The notes below the pieces were generated by a model. It did not search any database. It saw nothing but the letters and a program-made list of their open reading frames with translations, and was not told the origin of the DNA. Both the position numbers and the translations under genes were made by a program. A stretch of DNA of 6,411 nt, from assembly GCA_934271725.1 (NCBI GenBank), contig CAKQSC010000057.1, forward strand, positions 1 through 6,411, in the 5' to 3' direction. This document shows positions 1 through 5,559 of this stretch, one piece after another; within the stretch, counting starts at the first letter, position 1, and each line of letters begins with the position of its first letter. The DNA comes from an uncultured Clostridia bacterium. GTDB lineage: Bacteria > Bacillota > Clostridia > Christensenellales > Borkfalkiaceae.

Positions 1-230
1 CTTTCGTAGTGTCCCAAATCGAGGTCCGTTTCCGCGCCGTCGTCGGTTACGAAAACTTCGCCGTGCTGATACGGACTCATAGTACCCGGATCGACGTTTA
101 TGTACGGATCGAGTTTCTGCGCCGCGACTTTAAGTCCCCTTGCCTTTAACAATCTGCCCAAAGACGCCGCCGTTATGCCTTTGCCAAGCCCCGAAACGAC
201 ACCGCCCGTTACGAAAATGTATTTCTTCAT
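1..230 (-). CDS. pyrG: CTP synthase, N-terminal fragment (cut by window edge)
   Basis: CTP synthase makes CTP from UTP, ATP and glutamine in the cytoplasm. Only the first 76 codons are present; the rest lies beyond position 1. The visible part is the start of the synthetase (amidoligase) domain and is very close to the family consensus: the P-loop VSGLGKG at residues 12-18, [16 protein letters not shown] at 38-53, [20 protein letters not shown] at 55-74, including the Mg-binding Asp at about 71 (Asp72 in E. coli). The start is ATG at 228-230, preceded by AGGAG at about 238-242 with a 7-nt spacer. It begins 19 bp after the ANTAR gene stop, in the same direction and with no terminator between, so it looks like the next gene of the operon. 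The glutaminase domain, which should follow, cannot be seen. Identification is secure. Confidence 0.97.
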   Translation of the reverse strand, partial: MKKYIFVTGGVVSGLGKGITAASLGRLLKARGLKVAAQKLDPYINVDPGTMSPYQHGEVFVTDDGAETDLDLGHYE

Positions 231-249
231 ATATAACTCCTGATATGTT

Positions 250-828
250 TTAATCGCTGTAAGTTTTTATTATATCGCCCGCGACGACTCTTCTTTTAAC
301 GCACCTGTCCATTGCCTGTCTTTCAATGTATTTATGCGCCTCTTCTTCGCTGAACGACAATTTGGTTATAAGTAGCAACTTCGCTCTGCCGACAAGCCTT
401 ATCTCTTCCATCTTTTCTTTGAGAGTTTCCGTCTTTTCCGCTAGATTTTTCATTCTCGACGAAGTGGCTTGCGTAAGCGCGAACCCTTGCGAAAAGGTCG
501 ATGACGAAACGGGTTTGGACAGCACGTATACGCCTATTTTTTCCATAGTAAAAGTAACGTCTTCAAACACGTCCGCCTTTACGAGTAGCATAACGCCCGC
601 GTAACTGTCTTTTATTATGTTTTCGGCAAGGTCCGTCCCGAACTCGTCTTTAAGCGGGCAGTTTATTATAACCGTATCGAAATCCGTACCGGACAGCAAC
701 ATTCTCGCTTCCGCGCCCGAACGGACGTATTCCGCAAAACATCTGCCTTTCAGATTTTCCCCGATAAACTCTTCCGCCTTTAAAGAGGACGAAACGACCA
801 GAACCCTTTTCCTTTCGTCGGATAACAT
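250..828 (-). CDS. ANTAR-domain RNA-binding antiterminator with degenerate receiver domain
   Basis: 192 aa. Residues about 7-125 form a receiver-like domain (VLVVSSS at 9-15, SKPV at 104-107). The position where receivers carry the phosphorylated Asp is Asn56 ([12 protein letters not shown], 53-64), so classical phosphorylation is unlikely. Residues about 126-146 are a charged probable coiled coil. Residues about 147-187 are an ANTAR domain: GRAKLLL, then the family's LSxEEAxxxIxRQAMD pattern ([18 protein letters not shown], 157-174), then [14 protein letters not shown] proteins bind tandem RNA hairpins with hexanucleotide loops and prevent intrinsic termination. The start ATG at 826-828 lies 4 bp after the glutamine synthetase stop and has no clear Shine-Dalgarno sequence, which suggests translational coupling. 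The neighbours are all glutamine/glutamate enzymes, so nitrogen control is the likely job. Likely targets are the two leaders at 5291-5606, which include that of its own operon. Family call is strong; targets are inferred. Confidence 0.93.
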   Translation of the reverse strand: MLSDERKRVLVVSSSLKAEEFIGENLKGRCFAEYVRSGAEARMLLSGTDFDTVIINCPLKDEFGTDLAENIIKDSYAGVMLLVKADVFEDVTFTMEKIGVYVLSKPVSSSTFSQGFALTQATSSRMKNLAEKTETLKEKMEEIRLVGRAKLLLITKLSFSEEEAHKYIERQAMDRCVKRRVVAGDIIKTYSD

Positions 829-832
829 AGTT

Positions 833-1978
833 TTAAACGTAATCTTCGCCCAGATACTTTTTTATAAACGCGCTTGTCGAAAAAATCTTTTCCGCCTCTT
901 CTTTCGTTTCCGGAAGAAGTTCGTCCGTCGCAATATATTCGGTGCGGTTGAGAACCCCCTCGACGCCCGCGTAAATTATAAGCGCGTACGTAAGATAAAC
1001 GTTAGCGTAGCCGTCCGGCGAACGGAGTTCCATACGTCTTTCTCCGTCAGAGGCGGGCATTCTTATAAGCGCGGTTCTGTCCGAAACGCTTTTGAATATG
1101 CGTTTCGGCGCTTTTCTTTCGCCTAATCTTTTATATGAACGTTCCGACGGGTTGAACACCGCCGTCATTTCCTTTGCGCGGGCAAGAACCCCGTCCGCAA
1201 AATAATCGAGAACGTCCTTTCCGTCTTCCGAGCGGACGGAAACGTTTACGTGAACACCGCTTCCGCTTTTGTCGGGTAACGGCTTCGGATCGAAACTCGC
1301 CCGACAACCGTTTTTATACGCAACGTTACGGCAAGCCGTTTTAAACAAAATGGCTTGATCCGCCGAGTTAAGAGCGTCCGAATATTTAAAATCTATTTCG
1401 TTTTGTCCCGGTCCCTCTTCGTGATGAGAACGCTCCGTATGAAGTCCCATTTCCCTTATTGTCTGACAGATATCTCTTCTTATGTTTTCGCCCTTGTCGA
1501 ACGGATCCGCCGACATATATCCGCCGTCGTCTATGGGAACGTTCGTCTTGTCGCCGTTTTCGTCGAGTTTAAACAGATAAAACTCGAACTCCGCGCCGAA
1601 ATTGCAAGTAATCCCCTTGCTTTTAGCGTATTCTATCGCTTTTACGAGAATTCTTCTCGAATCTTTCTCAAAAGGCGTTTTGTCGGGATAACAAACGTTG
1701 CAGAACATCATTACCGCTTTTCCCTGCGACGGTCGCCACGGCAACTGCGTAAGCGTCGAAGGATCGGGAAACAACAACAAATCCGACTTTTCGGGAGGAA
1801 GAAAACCTTTCAATGCCGAACCGTCGAACGAAACGCCGTGATAAAAAGCGTCTTCCAGACAATCGGCGTTTATAGCGCAGTTTTTAAGGTTGCCCTCCGC
1901 GTCGCAAAAAGCAAGCCTTACGAACTTTACGTTCTCTTCTTTTACGTATTCCGTTACGTCTTTAATGGAATTATTCAT
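833..1978 (-). CDS. glnA: Short class I glutamine synthetase-like protein with altered catalytic flap
   Basis: Glutamine synthetase joins glutamate and ammonia using ATP. This protein is 381 aa, shorter than the usual 440-470 for class I. The cut falls in the linker after GSGVH and at the C-terminus; the adenylylation-loop region of enterobacterial GlnA is absent. Recognisable parts are FDGSALKGF (51-59), the metal site GAEFEFYLF (128-136), HHEEGPGQNEID (185-196; Glu187 and Glu194 match E212 and E220), GSGVHVN (239-245; His243 matches H269), SYKRL (281-285) and RRMELRSPD (314-322). One key change stands out: the flap motif YEAPV, holding catalytic Glu327, reads RKAPK with Lys289. Nearby, NPxxNSYKR has Arg280 for Asn, and Ser238 replaces the Asn of NGSGMH. 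It may be a poor enzyme, or a glutamine sensor for the adjacent ANTAR protein. The start ATG has AGGAGA at 1983-1988, overlapping the previous stop codon. Family is certain; activity is doubtful. Confidence 0.92.
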   Translation of the reverse strand: MNNSIKDVTEYVKEENVKFVRLAFCDAEGNLKNCAINADCLEDAFYHGVSFDGSALKGFLPPEKSDLLLFPDPSTLTQLPWRPSQGKAVMMFCNVCYPDKTPFEKDSRRILVKAIEYAKSKGITCNFGAEFEFYLFKLDENGDKTNVPIDDGGYMSADPFDKGENIRRDICQTIREMGLHTERSHHEEGPGQNEIDFKYSDALNSADQAILFKTACRNVAYKNGCRASFDPKPLPDKSGSGVHVNVSVRSEDGKDVLDYFADGVLARAKEMTAVFNPSERSYKRLGERKAPKRIFKSVSDRTALIRMPASDGERRMELRSPDGYANVYLTYALIIYAGVEGVLNRTEYIATDELLPETKEEAEKIFSTSAFIKKYLGEDYV

Positions 1979-1986
1979 AATCTCTC

Positions 1987-2700
1987 CTAATTCATAACGT
2001 ACAACTGCCTGTACGGATTAGCCGAATTCGGCGTAAGCATGAAAAAATCGCCTTTCATAATCTCGTCGTAATTTTCGCCGAACAAACGGCAGAACTCGAC
2101 GACGTAATTTTTTATTTCGGACAAATCTTCTTCGTCCGCTTTCTTACAGACAACCTGCGCGGGCAAATCTTCGGGCGGATTCTTTGTTCTTAAAAAAATC
2201 TTTCCGCCGTACATACCCGTTCCGCAAAAGTCGCCGACAGACCTTTCCTTTCCGAGATTGAGAACTATTATTATACCGCCCGCCTGATATTCGCCGAGAA
2301 AATCCCCCGCCGTTTCACCTATAACGATAACGGGTTTTTTATCTTTATATTCCTTTACGTGAATACCTGCACGGTAACCCGCTTTTCCTTTAACGTAAAT
2401 CTCGCCTCCGCGCATAGCGTAACCGCACGCGTCGCCGACGGAACCGTGTATTACGATCTTTCCGTCGTTCATCGTATCGCCCACGGCGTCCTGCCCGTTG
2501 CCGTTCACGACAACCGTCGCTCCGTCGAGATAAGCACCCGTGGCGTTACCAGCGACTCCGTTTAAAATCACCGTGCCGAAACTCAACCCGTCGCACAGAA
2601 AACGCTCTCCCGAAACGCCGTCTATCTCTATTTCTTTTTCGCTTTTTATTATATCATTTATTCGGGTTTTTTGTAAATCTTCTATCGAATATTTTTTCAT
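1987..2700 (-). CDS. gltB3: Glutamate synthase GXGXG-domain subunit (stand-alone GltB C-terminal domain)
   Basis: 237 aa, corresponding to the C-terminal right-handed beta-helix domain of the large glutamate synthase subunit, here a separate protein as in archaeal-type enzymes. About six glycine-rich turns are visible between residues 48 and 166: GVAGNATGAYLDG, GNGQDAVGDTMNDG, GSVGDACGYAMRGG, GKAGYRAG, GETAGDFLGEYQAGG, GDFCGTGMYGG. In whole GltB this domain has a structural role, packing between the amidotransferase and FMN domains near the ammonia tunnel; it has no catalysis of its own. The C-terminal tail (residues about 190-237) carries RLFG and ends NPYRQLYVMN. ATG at 2698-2700 follows the FMN-subunit stop by 2 bp, with GGGTGAA at 2706-2712 as ribosome site inside the upstream gene. 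The gltB1/2/3 names follow the usage for split enzymes and are a convention rather than a unique identity. Confidence 0.93.
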   Translation of the reverse strand: MKKYSIEDLQKTRINDIIKSEKEIEIDGVSGERFLCDGLSFGTVILNGVAGNATGAYLDGATVVVNGNGQDAVGDTMNDGKIVIHGSVGDACGYAMRGGEIYVKGKAGYRAGIHVKEYKDKKPVIVIGETAGDFLGEYQAGGIIIVLNLGKERSVGDFCGTGMYGGKIFLRTKNPPEDLPAQVVCKKADEEDLSEIKNYVVEFCRLFGENYDEIMKGDFFMLTPNSANPYRQLYVMN

Positions 2701-2702
2701 TT

Positions 2703-4208
2703 TTATTCACCCGCGTGTTTTATTCCGAGAATATCGAGTTCTCTGTCGTTAAGCCCTATTCCGCGAAGCATAAGCCTGTTGCCTTTGAGCGCTTCTATCG
2801 CGTTTATACCCATACCGCCCATAAACTCTTTTATCTCTCTGTTCCAAGCGGTCAAAAGGTTGCAGAGTCTTTCCGTACCCTCTTCCACGTTCAATCTTCG
2901 GGTGAGTTCGGGAATCTGCGTGGCTATACCCCAGTTGCATTTGCCCGAATGACAATTTTTACAGAGCCGACACCCGAGCGCGATCAACGCCGACGTCGAA
3001 ACGAACACCGCGTCCGCGCCCAAAGCAATCAGTTTTACTACGTCAGCGCTGTTTCTGACGCCACCGCCCGCTATAACAGAAACTTCGTCCCTTATGCCCT
3101 CAACTCTAAGCCTTTCGTCTACAACCGCCACGGCAAGTTCTATCGGTATGCCGACGTTATCTCTTATTCTAGTCGGCGCGGCGCCCGTACCGCCCCTGAA
3201 ACCGTCCAAAGCGATTATGTCCGCTCCGCTTCTCGCAATACCGCTCGCTATCGCGCCGATGTTATGAACGCAAGCGACTTTGACTATAATCGGTTTTTTA
3301 TAATCGGTTGCTTCCTTTAAAGAATATACCAACTGTTTAAGGTCTTCTATCGAATAAATGTCGTGATGAGGCGCGGGCGAAATCGCGTCGCTTCCTACGG
3401 GTATCATACGCGTTTCCGAAACGTCTTTGCTGACTTTCTTTCCGGGAAGGTGTCCGCCTATACCCGGTTTTGCGCCCTGACCTATTTTAATTTCTATCGC
3501 CGAGCAGTTTTCGAGGTATTTTTTATGCACGCCGAACCGCCCCGACGCGACCTGCACTATCGTATTGTCTTTATATCCGTAAAAGTCCGGGTGAAGACCG
3601 CCCTCTCCCGTGTTGTAATACGTGCCGAGCCGTTTCGCACATTCCGCAAGGCATTTGTGCGCGTTGTAACTTATCGCGCCGTAACTCATTCCGCCGAACA
3701 AAACGGGCATTTCGAGTTTTAGTTTCGGCGTGTCGCTCACTATTATTTCGCCCTTTTCGTTACGCTTTATTTCGCCTTTTCTTTTACCGAGAAAAACTCT
3801 CGTTTCCATAGGTTCTCTCAAAGGATCTATCGACGGATTCGTAACCTGCGAGGCGTTTAAAAGCATTTTGTCGAAATATACGGGATAATCCCCCGTGTTG
3901 CCCGTGGAAGAAAGAAGTATCCCGCCCGTTTCCGCCTGTTTGTATATCTCCGTTATGCCCTTTGCGGTAAAGTTTCCGTTGCCGTTAAGCGTCATAGGGT
4001 TTTTGACTATCTTTATCGCTCTCGTCGGGCAATATTCTGCGCAACGCAGGCAGTTGACGCATTTTTCGTCGGCGCAAAGAAGAACTTTGCCGTCCCCTTT
4101 TTCTTTATAATAATGTACGCCGTAAGAACACTCTTTAACGCACCGTCCGCAACCGATACACTTGTCTTTATCTCTTATTATTTCGTATTCGGAATAAACG
4201 TAATTCAT
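2703..4208 (-). CDS. gltB2: Glutamate synthase FMN-binding synthase subunit with N-terminal 2x[4Fe-4S] ferredoxin domain
   Basis: 501 aa. This subunit turns 2-oxoglutarate plus ammonia (delivered from glutamine) into glutamate. Residues 17-27 (CxxCxxCxxxC) and 50-61 (CVNCLRCAEYCP) are two ferredoxin-type [4Fe-4S] sites, and Cys45 is an additional cysteine. From about residue 125 comes the FMN/TIM-barrel synthase domain: MPVLFGGMSYGAIS (167-180), GEGGLHPD (201-208), KIGQGAKPGIGGHLPGKKVS (241-260), SPAPHHDIYSIEDL (277-290), LDGFRGGTGAAP (334-345), then IAGGGVRNSADVVK (379-392). The [3Fe-4S] motif C-x5-C-x4-C is Cys413, Cys419, Cys424, with an additional Cys416, followed by the typical WGIATQ. 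No NADPH subunit (GltD) is in the window, so electrons could come through the fused ferredoxin domain from ferredoxin or an unlinked partner. ATG at 4206-4208 overlaps the upstream TGA by 4 bp; GGGTGG at 4216-4221 is its ribosome site. Confidence 0.96.
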   Translation of the reverse strand: MNYVYSEYEIIRDKDKCIGCGRCVKECSYGVHYYKEKGDGKVLLCADEKCVNCLRCAEYCPTRAIKIVKNPMTLNGNGNFTAKGITEIYKQAETGGILLSSTGNTGDYPVYFDKMLLNASQVTNPSIDPLREPMETRVFLGKRKGEIKRNEKGEIIVSDTPKLKLEMPVLFGGMSYGAISYNAHKCLAECAKRLGTYYNTGEGGLHPDFYGYKDNTIVQVASGRFGVHKKYLENCSAIEIKIGQGAKPGIGGHLPGKKVSKDVSETRMIPVGSDAISPAPHHDIYSIEDLKQLVYSLKEATDYKKPIIVKVACVHNIGAIASGIARSGADIIALDGFRGGTGAAPTRIRDNVGIPIELAVAVVDERLRVEGIRDEVSVIAGGGVRNSADVVKLIALGADAVFVSTSALIALGCRLCKNCHSGKCNWGIATQIPELTRRLNVEEGTERLCNLLTAWNREIKEFMGGMGINAIEALKGNRLMLRGIGLNDRELDILGIKHAGE

Positions 4209-5290
4209 ACTTTATCCACCCTGACCACCACGGGTTCACCGCCTTTCGGCGACCATATTCTGTCCGGATTTTCTTCCATTTTCCGTATAGCGCACTCTTC
4301 GCTTGCGAAATACGTTCTGTCCCCCTTTTCGGCTACCACCATAGAACGAAGTTTAAGCCTGTCGTTAAGCGCCATAACGCCCCCGTCGAACCCGACGAGT
4401 ACGGAAAAAGGTCCCGTTATAAGCAAAGAAGAAAACTCGTACCTTAAATACTCGTAAAGTTTTTTCTTCTCTTCCGTCATTCTGTCTATATTGCTCCAAA
4501 ACGGCGAAGCGACTACGCAAGCGACTTCTTCAAAAGTAAGCCCTTTCTTTCTCGTGAGATAATCTACGATATACGCGATAACTTCCGTATCCGTTAAAAG
4601 ATTGCATTTATAGCCGAAAGATTCCGTATATCTTCTGTTTGCGTCGTAAGAAGAAATCTCTCCGTTATGAACGACGGAAATATCTAAAAAAGAAAACGGA
4701 TGAGCACCGCCCCACCAACCGGGCGTGTTTGTAGGATATCTGCCGTGAGCCGTCCACAGATAACCGTCGTAATTTTCGAGCATATAATAATCCGCAATAT
4801 CTTCGGGATACCCTACCCCTTTGAATATGCCTACGTTTTTACCGCTACCGAAAACGTACGCTCCTTTGATTTCCGAGTTTATTTTCGTAACCGATTTCGC
4901 AACGTATTCTTTTTCCGAAAGGTCGCTTGCTTCAAGCAATCCCGATTTCGGTAAAACGAAATATCTGTATATAAGAGGTTCGTCCGTAACGCCTTTGGTT
5001 TTCTTTACGGGAATTGCCGAAAACGAGGCGATATCGAAGTTCTTTTTCAAATATTCTTCGCAATCTTTTTTTGCCGTTTCGTCGTCGAAAAAGATATGAA
5101 AAGCGTAAAAATCTTTATATTCGGGATAAACGCCGTACCCTGCAAAACCTCCGCCGAGTCCGTTAGAGCGTTCTCTCATGGCGGATATACCGTCGACGAT
5201 GACTTTTCCGTTGATTCTCTCGCCCGAGCGGGATATAACCCCCGCTATCGCGCAACCGGAAGGTATTCTTATCTCTCCTTCTTTTTTCAT
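4205..5290 (-). CDS. gltB1: Glutamate synthase glutamine amidotransferase subunit (class II GATase)
   Basis: 361 aa. It hydrolyses glutamine to supply ammonia to the FMN subunit encoded next. Class II amidotransferase motifs in order are GCAIAGVISRSGE (12-24), MRERSNGLGGGFAGYG (38-53), HGRYPTN (182-188), GGAHPF (194-199), VVHNGEISSY (206-215) and LLTDTEV (231-237). The nucleophile should be Cys13, which is not N-terminal. Class II enzymes need a free N-terminal Cys, so removal of a 12-residue leader after Gly12 is expected, comparable to the propeptide of whole GltB; this is inferred. The start ATG at 5288-5290 is well supported by GGGAG at 5298-5302 with a 7-nt spacer. It is the first gene of the operon, behind a promoter and attenuator. 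Its stop overlaps the next start (ATGA, 4205-4208), fitting coupled translation of subunits of one complex. Confidence 0.94.
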   Translation of the reverse strand: MKKEGEIRIPSGCAIAGVISRSGERINGKVIVDGISAMRERSNGLGGGFAGYGVYPEYKDFYAFHIFFDDETAKKDCEEYLKKNFDIASFSAIPVKKTKGVTDEPLIYRYFVLPKSGLLEASDLSEKEYVAKSVTKINSEIKGAYVFGSGKNVGIFKGVGYPEDIADYYMLENYDGYLWTAHGRYPTNTPGWWGGAHPFSFLDISVVHNGEISSYDANRRYTESFGYKCNLLTDTEVIAYIVDYLTRKKGLTFEEVACVVASPFWSNIDRMTEEKKKLYEYLRYEFSSLLITGPFSVLVGFDGGVMALNDRLKLRSMVVAEKGDRTYFASEECAIRKMEENPDRIWSPKGGEPVVVRVDKV

Positions 5291-5366
5291 AACCTTTCTC
5301 CCGAACTATTATATGTCCGCACCGCGAAGCCGACAAACTTTTTGGTTAAAAAACTCTCTTTAAACG

Positions 5367-5389
5367 AAAAAAGGGGCGACGAACCGCCC
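5367..5389 (-). terminator. Intrinsic terminator (attenuator) in the leader of the GOGAT operon
   Basis: Minus-strand GGGCG (5389-5385) pairs with CGCCC (5378-5374) around GUUCGU, which can close further as a G-U pair on a UUCG tetraloop. One C follows, then six U residues (5372-5367). It lies between the promoter and the first gene, so it must be read through for the operon to be expressed. A competing long-range helix is possible: AAAAAAGGG (5423-5415) is exactly complementary to CCCUUUUUU (5375-5367) and would tie up the U-tract and part of the 3' arm. Confidence 0.78.
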
Positions 5390-5418
5390 GACGCCGTCAA
5401 GCAGGACTCCGTTGCCCT
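5386..5418 (-). promoter_or_regulatory. Candidate ANTAR-target tandem hairpins in the operon leader
   Basis: Minus-strand RNA. The first hairpin is AGGGC-AACGGA-GUCCU (5418-5403), a 5-bp stem with one G-U pair. Its six-base loop has A at position 1 and G at position 4, the signature of ANTAR-bound hexaloops. Abutting it, 5402-5386 folds as GCUUGAC-GGC-GUCGGGC, a 7-bp stem with two G-U pairs. In a weaker register with a bulged C the same segment presents the hexamer ACGGCG (A1, G4) as a loop. The second stem uses 5386-5389, which are also the 5' arm of the terminator at 5374-5389, so the two cannot form together: the geometry of an antiterminator. The ANTAR gene in this operon is the obvious binding partner. 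Loop constraints are only two bases per hairpin, so sequence evidence alone is moderate. Confidence 0.6.
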
Positions 5419-5431
5419 TTTTTACGTTAGC

Positions 5432-5460
5432 ATTATATCACTACGAACTTTCGCTGTCAA
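5432..5460 (-). promoter_or_regulatory. Consensus sigma-70/sigma-A promoter of the GOGAT-GS-ANTAR operon
   Basis: Read on the minus strand, TTGACA (5460-5455), a 17-bp spacer and TATAAT (5437-5432) match the housekeeping promoter consensus at all twelve positions. The predicted transcription start is around 5425-5427, giving a leader of about 135 nt before the first ATG. A core promoter this strong fits control exerted downstream by termination rather than by activator-dependent initiation. Confidence 0.9.
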
Positions 5461-5477
5461 ATATTTTCAAAATATTT
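5459..5477. repeat. 19-bp palindrome between the divergent promoters
   Basis: AAATATTTT (5459-5467), a single C, then AAAATATTT (5469-5477) form a perfect inverted repeat of 9+1+9 bp. It touches the upstream edge of the minus-strand -35 box (overlapping 5459-5460) and ends 22 bp upstream of the plus-strand -35 box. It could be an operator for a dimeric regulator or an A+T-rich UP element serving both promoters. Low base complexity means such palindromes arise easily, so the role is open. Confidence 0.5.
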
Positions 5478-5485
5478 TTCAAAAT
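5464..5485. repeat. Tandem TTTTCAAAAT boxes, 12-bp period
   Basis: TTTTCAAAAT occurs at 5464-5473 and again at 5476-5485, two bases apart. Each box is itself nearly symmetric (TTTT-C-AAAA). The first box forms the centre of the 19-bp palindrome. A 12-bp period is close to one helical turn, which would place two bound proteins or RNA polymerase alpha-subunit contacts on nearly the same face. Seen directly; function unknown. Confidence 0.45.
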
Positions 5486-5499
5486 GTCCGATTTATTTC

Positions 5500-5528
5500 T
5501 TGACAAACTTTTTTTTCGGGTTTATAAT
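5500..5528 (+). promoter_or_regulatory. Consensus sigma-70/sigma-A promoter of glnN
   Basis: TTGACA (5500-5505), a 17-bp spacer and TATAAT (5523-5528) match the consensus at all positions. The predicted transcription start is about 5533-5537, giving a leader of about 72 nt. The region just upstream (5459-5499) is strongly A+T-rich with A/T tracts, as in UP elements. It is the mirror partner of the equally perfect promoter at 5432-5460. Confidence 0.9.
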
Positions 5529-5543
5529 AACGCCGTAATGAGA

Positions 5544-5559
5544 TTGGCAAAGGCGTCAA
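5544..5559 (+). promoter_or_regulatory. Candidate ANTAR-type hexaloop antiterminator hairpin in the glnN leader
   Basis: UUGGC-AAAGGC-GUCAA folds as a 5-bp stem (one G-U pair) with a six-base loop carrying A at position 1 and G at position 4, as in ANTAR-bound RNA. Its 3' half (5555-5559) is also part of the terminator's 5' arm (5553-5561), so forming this hairpin would break the terminator. The usual upstream partner hairpin is not clear: the only candidate (5532-5548, loop AAUGAG, also A1 and G4) overlaps this stem and may begin before the transcription start. Hence moderate confidence. Confidence 0.5.

Noticed and set aside
617..1126. Plus-strand open frame of 169 codons antisense to the ANTAR and glutamine synthetase genes.
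   Set aside because: It lies opposite two clearly conserved genes, crosses their junction, has no ribosome site, and has an Arg/Phe-rich composition typical of a shadow frame.
1355..1990. Plus-strand open frame of 211 codons antisense to the class I glutamine synthetase gene.
   Set aside because: Shadow of the conserved gene, with no recognisable domain and a biased Arg/Phe/Val composition.
2715..3320. Plus-strand open frame of 201 codons antisense to the FMN subunit gene.
   Set aside because: Shadow frame opposite highly conserved FMN-domain sequence; no independent start signal or family motif.
5308..5336. Second minus-strand promoter: TTGTCG (5336-5331), 17-bp spacer, TATAAT (5313-5308), just ahead of the amidotransferase gene.
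   Set aside because: The -10 box is perfect but the -35 box is 4 of 6. The predicted start at about 5301 falls inside the ribosome binding site and would give a message without a Shine-Dalgarno sequence. It would bypass the attenuator, so 5'-end mapping could still revive it.
5287..5400. Possible 37-codon leader ORF on the minus strand: TTG at 5400-5398 behind GGAG (5410-5407), ending in a TGA that overlaps the amidotransferase ATG.
   Set aside because: The start is non-ATG, its ribosome site is buried in the first hairpin, it reads through the terminator, and its composition shows no run of Gln or Glu that would suggest a leader-peptide attenuator. Kept only as a remote alternative.
5291..5425. 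T-box, glnA-type glutamine riboswitch or other known metabolite riboswitch in the operon leader.
   Set aside because: No T-box AGGGUGGNACCGCG-like sequence and no recognisable three-way glutamine aptamer core were seen. The hexaloop hairpins plus an encoded ANTAR protein explain the layout better.
5532..5548. First ANTAR hairpin for the glnN leader: GCC(G) with (U)GGC around AAUGAG.
   Set aside because: The loop has A1 and G4, but the stem needs a bulge or mismatch, shares 5544-5548 with the better hairpin, and begins at or before the probable transcription start.
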